NCBI RefSeq assembly: GCF_005937885.2
Contig: NZ_CP042176.1
Span: forward strand, 4,707,501-4,771,500
DNA from: Bradyrhizobium sp. KBS0727
GTDB taxonomy: Bacteria; Pseudomonadota; Alphaproteobacteria; Rhizobiales; Xanthobacteraceae
Direction: 5' to 3'
Length of the DNA stretch: 64,000 nucleotides
Shown here: one piece after another, positions 57,933-64,000 of the stretch
How the letters are laid out: every line of letters starts with the position of its first letter
Position numbering within the stretch: the first letter of the stretch is position 1
The notes under the pieces: model-generated
Seen by the model: the letters and a program-made list of their open reading frames with translations, nothing else
Told to the model about the DNA's origin: nothing
Database searches by the model: none
Position numbers and translations under genes: made by a program

Positions 57933-58724
57933 TCAATTGGGCTTTTGCTGCAGCATCTTGCCTTCGATCTTGGGCAGCTCGGCCGTGGAGGCGGATTTGT
58001 CGCTGCCGGCGCGGCGGGCCAGTTCCACCGTCAGCCGTTCGGCGGCTTCCGGCTGCATCAGGCCCAGGATGTCGGACATTTTCCGCGGCGCGATCTGGGA
58101 GGCGATTTCGTAGAGCACGGACATCTCCAGCCGGTCGAACACCTTGGCGGCGTCCTTTGGCTTCATGCCCTCATACATCGTGATGATGCCCTTGAAGCGC
58201 GCGGCGTCCTGTTCGGCCTTTTGCCCGGAGGCGCCGGAAATCCGCGCCTCGGTCGCCTTCATCTCCTCGACGCGGCCGTCGATGCGCTTCTCGGCCGCCT
58301 TCAGCAGGCTTTCGCGAATTTCGACCTCGCGCGCGCGCTGTTCCAGTTCCTGGCGGCGCGTCTGCAGCCGCTCGAGAATGGCCCGCTCCGACGGCGACAC
58401 CGCCTGCGGGCCTTGATCGGGAAACATCACGACGCCATCGGGCTTCGGTGGTTCGGTGCCGGGGGCCGCCGGCTTCGGCGCCTCTTCCTTCTTCTCTTCC
58501 TTGGGCGCGCCGTGGGTCGAGCCGGTAATGTCATCCGGATCGATTTTAGCCCCGCCCGGGAAGCCGAGATTCTCCTGCGCCCACGACATCCTGGCCGGTT
58601 TGTTCGGCTGGTAGTCGAACACGTATCCGCCATCGAGCACGAGGCCGGCGATCTTCAGCACGGCAAGGCCGAAGATCGCAACCAGAACGACGGGCAGGAC
58701 TCGAATGTCGCGGAACGATTTCAT
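57933..58724 (-). CDS. motE: MotE-like flagellar motor chaperone (MgtE-N domain)
   Basis: The 263-residue protein has an N-terminal membrane helix (VLPVVLVAIFGLAVLKIAGL), a Pro/Glu/Lys linker, a coiled coil (about 110-165: ILERLQTRRQELEQRAREVE) and a C-terminal MgtE-N-like domain (about 170-245) with IITMYEGMKPKDAAKVFDRL and MSDILGLMQPEAAERLTVEL. This is the MotE architecture of Rhizobiales, a periplasmic chaperone for the stator protein MotC. No motC or motB gene lies in the window. Its ATG overlaps the DUF6468 stop by four bases. Confidence 0.8.
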   Translation of the reverse strand: MKSFRDIRVLPVVLVAIFGLAVLKIAGLVLDGGYVFDYQPNKPARMSWAQENLGFPGGAKIDPDDITGSTHGAPKEEKKEEAPKPAAPGTEPPKPDGVVMFPDQGPQAVSPSERAILERLQTRRQELEQRAREVEIRESLLKAAEKRIDGRVEEMKATEARISGASGQKAEQDAARFKGIITMYEGMKPKDAAKVFDRLEMSVLYEIASQIAPRKMSDILGLMQPEAAERLTVELARRAGSDKSASTAELPKIEGKMLQQKPN

Positions 58725-59167
58725 GCAGCGAGGCCATCCGTCCTTCGGCGTTCGGAGAACGCGTGTGCCGCCGCGGCAACCGCTTTCGCCGCCGAGACCT
58801 TCGGCGCTGACGAAACCGGTGCCGCTTCCTGCGTCGTCGGCCGCGCTGCGGCTGCGATCTTGGAGAGGCGGCGGATGATGCCGTCACCTTCGGCGAGCTG
58901 GCTCTTCAGATGCATCGACATCTGGGTTGCGGCGGTGATCTGGCTGCCGAGATGTTCGTTGACGTCGCGCACGGTGTGCTTGAGGCCGCCGATCGCGCGC
59001 TCGGCGATTTCGGTCGCGGTGATCAACTCGCCGATCGTGGCTTTGAGCGAATGCTCGTCCGCCTTCAGCCGCTTCAGGCGCTTGTTGAGCAGCATGCAGT
59101 AACCGATCGTGAGCATCAGCAGCACCGCTACCAGACTCTCGATCACTATTCCGATGGAATGATTCAT
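58721..59167 (-). CDS. DUF6468-type flagellar-cluster protein
   Basis: The 148-residue product has one N-terminal membrane helix (GIVIESLVAVLLMLTIGYCM) and a cytoplasmic coiled region (RLKRLKADEHSLKATIGELI, GGLKHTVRDVNEHLGSQITA). The C-terminus is Ala-rich. This matches the DUF6468 family found in alphaproteobacterial flagellar clusters. It overlaps fliM and motE by four bases at each end, so the three are translationally coupled. A motor- or export-associated role is inferred. Confidence 0.75.
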   Translation of the reverse strand: MNHSIGIVIESLVAVLLMLTIGYCMLLNKRLKRLKADEHSLKATIGELITATEIAERAIGGLKHTVRDVNEHLGSQITAATQMSMHLKSQLAEGDGIIRRLSKIAAAARPTTQEAAPVSSAPKVSAAKAVAAAAHAFSERRRTDGLAA

Positions 59168-60366
59168 TGTGCCTCCATCAACTTGGTTTGCTCGTCGGCC
59201 TTCTCGAACATCGCGAAGGTGGTATTGGGCTTGCGCAGCGGCTTGGTGACGCGAATGGCGACGCGGTCGCCGACCCGGCCCATTCGCCCTTCGGTCAGGA
59301 TGACGTTGCCGCAGCGGACCGACACCAGCGCGTCGGCGCGCATCTCCAGCGGCAGCGTGTCGCCGACCTTCAGCTTCATCAGGTGCTTGAGCGGAATGTC
59401 GGCCTCGTACAGCACCGCATCGACGGAAATCTCGGCCTGCGCCACCTCGGTGGCAAAGTGGCCTTCCCAGATCGGATCGCGGCCGAACTTTTCGCCCATG
59501 AACATCTGGAGCAGAACCGGGCGGATCGGCTCGATGGTGGCGTAGGGCAGCAGCAATTCGATATTGCCGCCGCGGTCTTCCATGTCGATGCGCAGCCGCA
59601 CCAGGATCGCGGCGTTGGCAGGCCTCGAGATCGCGGCAAAGCGCGGGTTGGTTTCCAGCCGGTCGATCGAGAACGTCACCGGCGACAGCGGCCGGAACGC
59701 CTGCTCGGCGTCGGCCAGCACGACCTCGACCAGCCGCTTGACCAGGTTGGTTTCGATCGTGGTGTAGGGCCGGCCCTCGATGCGCAGCGAGGTCTGGCCG
59801 CGGCGGCCGCCGAGCAGCACGTCGATGATCGAATAGATCAGGCTGGAATCCACCGTGGCGAGGCCAAAGTTTTCCCACTCCTCGGCCTTGAACACCGAGA
59901 GCACCGCGGGCAGCGGGATCGAGTTCATGTAGTCGCCGAAGCGCACCGAGGTGATGCGGTCGAGCGAGACTTCGACGTTGTCGGAGGTGAAATTGCGCAA
60001 CGACGTCGTCATCAACCGCACCAGGCGGTCGAACACGATTTCGAGCATCGGCAGACGCTCGTAGGACACCATCGCGGAGTCGATGATGGCGCGAATGCCG
60101 GAATGGTCGTCGAGATTGACGTCGCCGACGGTGAAACCGAGCAGGTTGTCGATTTCCTCCTGCGACAGGACCCGCTCGCCGGAGTTCTTGTTGCCGAACT
60201 CGCGGCCGCCGTCCTCGACCATGGCGGCCCATTGCAGCGCCATGCTTTCGGAGAGTTCGTTAGCGGCGGCCTCTTCCGCTGCCGCCGCGGGATCCTCGGA
60301 GTCGAGCGAGGCTTCCCATTGCGCGGCAATGGCGTCCTGGTCCATCTGGTCTTGGTTGCCGGCCAT
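59164..60366 (-). CDS. fliM: Flagellar motor switch protein FliM
   Basis: The 400-residue protein has a variable N-terminus, the CheC-like middle domain (RAIIDSAMVSYERLPMLEIV, IYSIIDVLLGGRRGQTSLRI) and a C-terminal SpoA domain (LMKLKVGDTLPLEMRADALV, VSVRCGNVILTEGRMGRVGD). FliM forms the C-ring and receives CheY-P for direction change. The start at 60366 is 18 bases after fliL. The acidic N-terminus (about 1-45) lacks the usual EIDALL CheY-binding motif; LSQEEIDNLLGF at about 68 may replace it. Confidence 0.92.
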   Translation of the reverse strand: MAGNQDQMDQDAIAAQWEASLDSEDPAAAAEEAAANELSESMALQWAAMVEDGGREFGNKNSGERVLSQEEIDNLLGFTVGDVNLDDHSGIRAIIDSAMVSYERLPMLEIVFDRLVRLMTTSLRNFTSDNVEVSLDRITSVRFGDYMNSIPLPAVLSVFKAEEWENFGLATVDSSLIYSIIDVLLGGRRGQTSLRIEGRPYTTIETNLVKRLVEVVLADAEQAFRPLSPVTFSIDRLETNPRFAAISRPANAAILVRLRIDMEDRGGNIELLLPYATIEPIRPVLLQMFMGEKFGRDPIWEGHFATEVAQAEISVDAVLYEADIPLKHLMKLKVGDTLPLEMRADALVSVRCGNVILTEGRMGRVGDRVAIRVTKPLRKPNTTFAMFEKADEQTKLMEAQ

Positions 60367-60384
60367 GGCGCTAGACCCGTTCCA

Positions 60385-60876
60385 TCACTGGACCACGATT
60401 TCCTTGAACAGCACGGCCGAGACCTGCTGCGGCGCCACCGCGTTGTTGACGCGCTTGGTCAGCTCTTCCTTGAGCCGGAACAGGCCCGCCGAACCGTTGA
60501 TGTCGGAGGGGCGCAATTCCCGCAGGTAGGTCTGGAACAGGTCGGTGACGCGCGGCAGGTTCGGCTTGATCGCCTCGGCCTGCTTCTCTTCCTTGACCTC
60601 GAGCACGACCTTGACGCGGAGATATTGCACGCGCTCGCCGGGGGCGCCGACCAGGTTGACCATCATGTCGGGTACTTCGACAAAGGACGGCGGCTTTGGC
60701 GGCGGCGCTTCGGCATGCACCTCCTCGCCATGGCCGCGCATGAAGAGGAACCAGCCACCGCCGCCGCCGAGGATGGCGACGAAGCCGATCAGCGCAATGA
60801 TCAGCTTCAGCTTGCCTTTCTTGGCCGGTATGGCGTCTGCGCCATCTGCGCCTTCCGCCGGTTCGTTGTCCGCCAT
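60385..60876 (-). CDS. fliL: Flagellar basal-body-associated protein FliL
   Basis: The 163-residue protein has an N-terminal acidic segment, one membrane helix (LIIALIGFVAILGGGGGWFL) and a periplasmic domain with PPSFVEVPDMMVNLVGAPGE and the C-terminal ELTKRVNNAVAPQQVSAVLF. FliL surrounds the stator. The start at 60876 is preferred: longer readings lack family residues. It is the first gene of fliL-fliM-DUF6468-motE. Confidence 0.92.
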   Translation of the reverse strand: MADNEPAEGADGADAIPAKKGKLKLIIALIGFVAILGGGGGWFLFMRGHGEEVHAEAPPPKPPSFVEVPDMMVNLVGAPGERVQYLRVKVVLEVKEEKQAEAIKPNLPRVTDLFQTYLRELRPSDINGSAGLFRLKEELTKRVNNAVAPQQVSAVLFKEIVVQ

Positions 60877-61263
60877 TGCCCCGCCCGATCCACCTGGATG
60901 CGAACACGGTTGCCACCGACCGGGGTCAGCAAAGGCCCCATAACGCGAAACAAAAGCCGCCAGCGCACACGCGCTCTCTATAAACGCAACGCTACGGTAA
61001 CAATGGTTAACGGAACCTTTCCGGTTGACGCCAACTAGGAAAAAACTGCCGGGCAAACATGGTCAACAAGACCTTTCTGCCGCCCGCGGCGCCCCCCCGA
61101 AAAACACCTAACCCTTTCATTAACCGCTGTTTTCCGAATTGGCACGGCTTTCGCTAAGTAGCTGGATGAACCGGCGGGCTTGGGAGAGCTCAAGGGTTTA
61201 CGGGATCCGGACAGCGGCTTGGGAGAGCAGGCTCTAAGGATCGATCAAAAGGGGAGACCACCG
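60877..61263. promoter_or_regulatory. Divergent fliL/flgF region with a sigma-54-like promoter
   Basis: This 387-base gap holds no gene. At 61139-61155 the sequence TTGGCACGGCTTTCGCT has GG and GC ten bases apart, as in the sigma-54 consensus TGGCACG-N4-TTGC, with one mismatch in the -12 box. It points to flgF, whose ATG is 109 bases downstream. On the minus strand TTAACCAT, a CtrA half-site, is at 61003-61010, about 127 bases ahead of fliL. Together they look like two directions of flagellar regulation. Confidence 0.5.
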
Positions 61264-62028
61264 ATGGAGAATACGCTTCTCGTCGGACTATCGCGGCAGA
61301 TGACGCTGGAACGGCAGATGGATGTCGTCGCCAACAACGTCGCCAACATCAACACGAACGGTTTCAAGGCCGACCGCTCGCTGTTCGAGGAATTTCTCAA
61401 TTCGGGTGCGCACGAAGACAATTTCACGCGCTCCGACCGCCGCATCTCCTTTGTGCAGGACCGCGGCACCTTCCACGATTTCGCGGCCGGAAATACCGAG
61501 CAGACCAGGAACCCGCTCGACGTCGCGATCGACGGCGGCGGCTTCCTCGCGGTGCAGACCGCAGCCGGCGAGCGCTACACCAAGGACGGCGCACTGCAGA
61601 TCAACAATCAGGGCCAGCTCGTGACCGCGGCCGGCAACCCGGTGCTCGGCGCCTCGGGCCCGATCGTGTTTCAGCCGACCGACCATGACATCGCTATCGC
61701 CGCCGACGGCAACATCACCGTGGTCGAAGGCACCGGCCGCATCGACTCGGTTCGCGGCAAGCTGCGGGTGGTCTCGTTCACCGACGCCCAGAAGCTGGTG
61801 AAGGACGGCAGCAACCTGTTCTCGGCCGGTGCCGGCGCCGCCACCCAGACCGACGCCGCCTCCAGGGTGCGTCAGGGCTTCGTCGAGAAGTCGAACGTCA
61901 ATTCCGTGACCGAGATGAGCCGCATGATCGAGATCACGCGGACCTATACCCAGATCTCCGCACTGCTGTCGCAGCAGAGCGACCTGCACAAATCCGCAAT
62001 CGAGAAACTCGCCGACGTTCCGGCATAA
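61264..62028 (+). CDS. flgF: Flagellar proximal rod protein FlgF
   Basis: The 254-residue rod protein begins MENTLLVGLSRQMTLERQMD and has the rod motif VVANNVANINTNGFKADRSL, the FlgF-type centre with DVAIDGGGFLAVQTAAGERY and the C-terminal SNVNSVTEMSRMIEITRTYT. It is the first gene of flgF-flgG-flgA-flgH. The start at 61264 is preceded by GGGGAG. Confidence 0.95.
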   Translation: MENTLLVGLSRQMTLERQMDVVANNVANINTNGFKADRSLFEEFLNSGAHEDNFTRSDRRISFVQDRGTFHDFAAGNTEQTRNPLDVAIDGGGFLAVQTAAGERYTKDGALQINNQGQLVTAAGNPVLGASGPIVFQPTDHDIAIAADGNITVVEGTGRIDSVRGKLRVVSFTDAQKLVKDGSNLFSAGAGAATQTDAASRVRQGFVEKSNVNSVTEMSRMIEITRTYTQISALLSQQSDLHKSAIEKLADVPA

Positions 62029-62045
62029 CCGCAAGGCATTGATCG

Positions 62046-62834
62046 ATGCGCGCCCTTTACACAGCAGCGACCGGCATGGCGGCACAGGAACTCAACGTTC
62101 AGGTGATCTCCAACAACATCGCGAACCTGCGCACCACCGGCTACAAGAAGCAGCGCGCGGCGTTCCAGGACCTAATCTATGACCATGTGCGCCGCGTCGG
62201 CGCGCAGGCGTCCGACCAGGGCACCATCCTGCCCGTCGGCGTCGACATCGGCGGTGGCGTCAAGACCGTCGGCACGCCGCGCCTGATGAGCCAGGGTACG
62301 CTGTCGCAGACCGGCAACGACCTCGACATCGCGATCCGCGGCGAAGGCTTCTTCAAGATCCAGATGCCCGACGGCACCTACACCTATACCCGCGACGGCA
62401 CGTTCCAGATGGACGCGCAGGGCCGCGTCGTCACCGCGCAGGGCAATCCGGTGCAGCCGACGATCACGATCCCGCAGAACGCCTCCGGCATCACCATCAA
62501 CGCGCAGGGCCAACTCTCGGTCACCCTGCCCGGCTCGACCACCCCGACCACGGTCGGCCAGATCGGCCTGACGCGCTTCATCAACAAGGCCGGCCTCAAT
62601 CCGATCGGCGACAACCTGTACACGGACACGCCAGCCTCCGGCACGCCGCAGGACGGCATCGCCAACACCGACGGTTTCGGCGACATGCAGCAGTCCAACC
62701 TCGAACAGGCCAACGTCGAGGTGGTCTCGGAAATCTCCGACCTGATCGCCGCCCAGCGCGCCTACGAGATGAACGCCAAGGTGGTGAGCGCCGCCGACCA
62801 GATGCTGCAGTCCACCTCCAACATGTTCCGCTGA
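62046..62834 (+). CDS. flgG: Flagellar distal rod protein FlgG
   Basis: The 262-residue distal-rod protein has MRALYTAATGMAAQELNVQV at the start, SNNIANLRTTGYKKQRAAFQ, FFKIQMPDGTYTYTRDGTFQ and the C-terminal VEVVSEISDLIAAQRAYEMN helix. It continues the rod distal to FlgB, FlgC and FlgF. The gene begins 17 bases after flgF and runs without interruption into flgA. Confidence 0.96.
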   Translation: MRALYTAATGMAAQELNVQVISNNIANLRTTGYKKQRAAFQDLIYDHVRRVGAQASDQGTILPVGVDIGGGVKTVGTPRLMSQGTLSQTGNDLDIAIRGEGFFKIQMPDGTYTYTRDGTFQMDAQGRVVTAQGNPVQPTITIPQNASGITINAQGQLSVTLPGSTTPTTVGQIGLTRFINKAGLNPIGDNLYTDTPASGTPQDGIANTDGFGDMQQSNLEQANVEVVSEISDLIAAQRAYEMNAKVVSAADQMLQSTSNMFR

Positions 62835-62843
62835 GAATTGGCC

Positions 62844-63941
62844 ATGATCGCCCGCTCGCTCATCCTCGCCTCTGCCTTGCTCGCCGCCTCCGCTTCGGTT
62901 GCAGTCGCGCAAAGCCGGCAAGAAAATCCGACCACGCAGACCGGCATCGTCACAGCCCCCGCGCTGCGCGCCAATGTACAGGTCTCCAGCGACATCGTGC
63001 GGATCGGCGACCTCATCGACAATGCCGGCTCAGCCTCCCAGATCGCGATCTACCGCGCGCCGGATCTCGGCACCACCGGCTCACTGCCCGTGCCGCAGGT
63101 GATCAATGCCCTGCGCGCGCACCAGGTGATCGGCGTCGACACCCGCGACCTCAGGGAAATTTCGGTGACGCGGCTGGCCCGCTCGATCGAGGGCAAGGAT
63201 ATCGAGGCGCAGGTCGGCCGCGCGCTGGAGCGCAAGAACGGTCTTGGCGATGCCGCCAATCTCAGCCTCACCTTCGACCGCGATCCCGGAGATGTCAGGC
63301 TGGATGCCGGTTTCACCGGCGCGATACAGCCGACTTCAGTGCGCTACGACAACCGCAACGGCCGCTTCGACGTCACCTTCGAGATTGCCAATGACAGCGG
63401 CATCAGCGCGACCAAGCTGCGTTTCACCGGCACGGCGGTCGAGACCATCGAAGCCGCGGTGTTGGCGCGCAGCGTCGAGCGCAACGAGGTTTTGAAATCC
63501 TCCGACGTGATGGTCGAGCGCCGCCCGAAAGCCGAGGTCGGCGCAGATGCCGCCGTCCGCGACCGCGCGGTCGGCATGCAGGCGCGCCGCCAGCTCCGCG
63601 CCGGCCAGGCGATCAAGGTTGCAGACCTCGCCAAGCCCGATCTGGTGCAGCGCGACCAGAACGTCACGCTGACCTACGAATCGCCGGGACTTTACCTCAC
63701 CGTTCGCGGCAAGGCGCTCGAGGGCGGCACCGACGGCGACGTTGTCAATGTCATGAACCTGCAATCGAAGCGCACTGTGTCCGGTGTCGTCACCGGCCGC
63801 GGCCAGGTTTCGATTTCGGTCGCTACGCCGCGGCCCGCGCCCGGTCCGGTCAGCGATGCCACCTCCTCGCTCGATGCCACGCCGTCCGCCGCTCCCATCG
63901 CCGTTGCCAACGTCAGTTCCGTCGCTGCAAAAACCGAGTAA
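62844..63941 (+). CDS. flgA: Flagellar P-ring assembly chaperone FlgA
   Basis: The 365-residue protein has a signal peptide (LILASALLAASASVAVAQ), a beta-rich N-terminal part and the C-terminal SAF-like domain (about 210-330) with VLARSVERNEVLKSSDVMVE, RRQLRAGQAIKVADLAKPDL and YLTVRGKALEGGTDGDVVNV. FlgA helps FlgI form the P ring in the periplasm. Start at 62844 is preferred to a TTG two codons upstream. It ends with an Ala/Pro/Ser-rich tail and is longer than the enterobacterial protein (about 220). Confidence 0.9.
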   Translation: MIARSLILASALLAASASVAVAQSRQENPTTQTGIVTAPALRANVQVSSDIVRIGDLIDNAGSASQIAIYRAPDLGTTGSLPVPQVINALRAHQVIGVDTRDLREISVTRLARSIEGKDIEAQVGRALERKNGLGDAANLSLTFDRDPGDVRLDAGFTGAIQPTSVRYDNRNGRFDVTFEIANDSGISATKLRFTGTAVETIEAAVLARSVERNEVLKSSDVMVERRPKAEVGADAAVRDRAVGMQARRQLRAGQAIKVADLAKPDLVQRDQNVTLTYESPGLYLTVRGKALEGGTDGDVVNVMNLQSKRTVSGVVTGRGQVSISVATPRPAPGPVSDATSSLDATPSAAPIAVANVSSVAAKTE

Positions 63942-63946
63942 TGTAA

Positions 63947-64000
63947 ATGTCAGTCTCCCGTATCAACCGCTTGATCCTCACCGGTGCGCTGCTGTCGCTG
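63947..64000 (+). CDS. flgH: N-terminus of the L-ring protein FlgH (cut by the window edge)
   Basis: Eighteen codons are present: MSVSRINRLILTGALLSL, the start of a lipoprotein-type signal. FlgH, the outer-membrane L-ring lipoprotein, normally follows flgA in this gene order. The assignment is by position and signal only. The ATG is five bases after the flgA stop. Confidence 0.65.
   Translation, partial: MSVSRINRLILTGALLSL

Noticed and set aside
61105..61125. A possible CtrA box near CTAACCCTTTCATTAACC ahead of flgF
   Set aside because: Only one half fits; the other would be TAAC in place of TTAA, two mismatches in four bases.

Overview
The window is about 64 kb of GC-rich chromosomal DNA from an alphaproteobacterium, most probably Bradyrhizobium or a close relative in the Nitrobacteraceae. 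The evidence is the Caulobacter/Rhodopseudomonas-like flagellar gene order with cckA beside flhB, small conserved peptides typical of this group, and several families of interspersed palindromic repeats. No rRNA, tRNA, CRISPR array, insertion sequence or integrase was seen.

Region 1 (1-14 kb) is a mosaic of short units. It holds a small lipoprotein, a PaaI-type thioesterase, a frameshifted secreted histidine phosphatase, a PQQ-dependent dehydrogenase, a secreted caspase-like peptidase, a GNAT acetyltransferase, NIPSNAP and DsbA-like proteins, and an XRE/MmyB regulator divergent from two small membrane proteins. It also holds a nitric-oxide module: NsrR-like Rrf2 repressor, group III truncated haemoglobin, a 44-residue membrane peptide and a DUF6522 protein, with a 27-bp palindrome in the divergent promoter. 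A SET-domain methyltransferase with a lysine-rich tail follows.

Region 2 (14-21.5 kb) looks like a small regulon. A TetR regulator is divergent from a carotenoid-oxygenase gene, and the promoter between them carries two GTAAAGAT-type operators. Nearly the same promoter-operator cassette recurs 5.4 kb downstream, in front of two genes for multi-spanning membrane proteins, the second of the YciB/IspZ type. Between the cassettes lie a DedA protein, a phospholipid N-methyltransferase-like enzyme and an OmpR-type two-component system, all on the minus strand.

Region 3 (21.5-32.3 kb) is housekeeping and small secreted proteins: DUF3616, class I fumarase, ICMT-like methyltransferase, GFA enzyme, glutathione transferase, a DUF3606 protein with a histone-H1-like tail, an endostatin/lectin-like secreted protein, a Tim44-domain protein and a coiled-coil protein.

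Region 4 (32.5-40.9 kb) carries cckA and flagellar genes flgB-flgC-fliE-fliQ-fliR-flhB on the minus strand, with fliO-fliP divergent. A sequence matching the CtrA consensus TTAA-N7-TTAA precedes flgB.

Region 5 (40.9-54 kb) is accessory. It has a class V aminotransferase, a DoxX operon divergent from a TetR gene with a perfect 20-bp palindrome between them, a CusF-like protein, a protein with two C-terminal tandem repeats, a 1341-residue SARP/cyclase/ATPase/TPR regulator whose cyclase domain has lost key residues, and a cluster of very small membrane proteins with an internal duplication.

Region 6 (54-64 kb) is a second flagellar block. fliL-fliM-DUF6468-motE, then a 1272-residue TPR protein, run on the minus strand. 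flgF-flgG-flgA-flgH run divergently behind a sigma-54-like promoter. Regions 4 and 6 together supply export gate, rod, switch and motor-associated parts of one flagellum, and the apparent CtrA and sigma-54 elements suggest a cell-cycle-linked hierarchy like that of Caulobacter.
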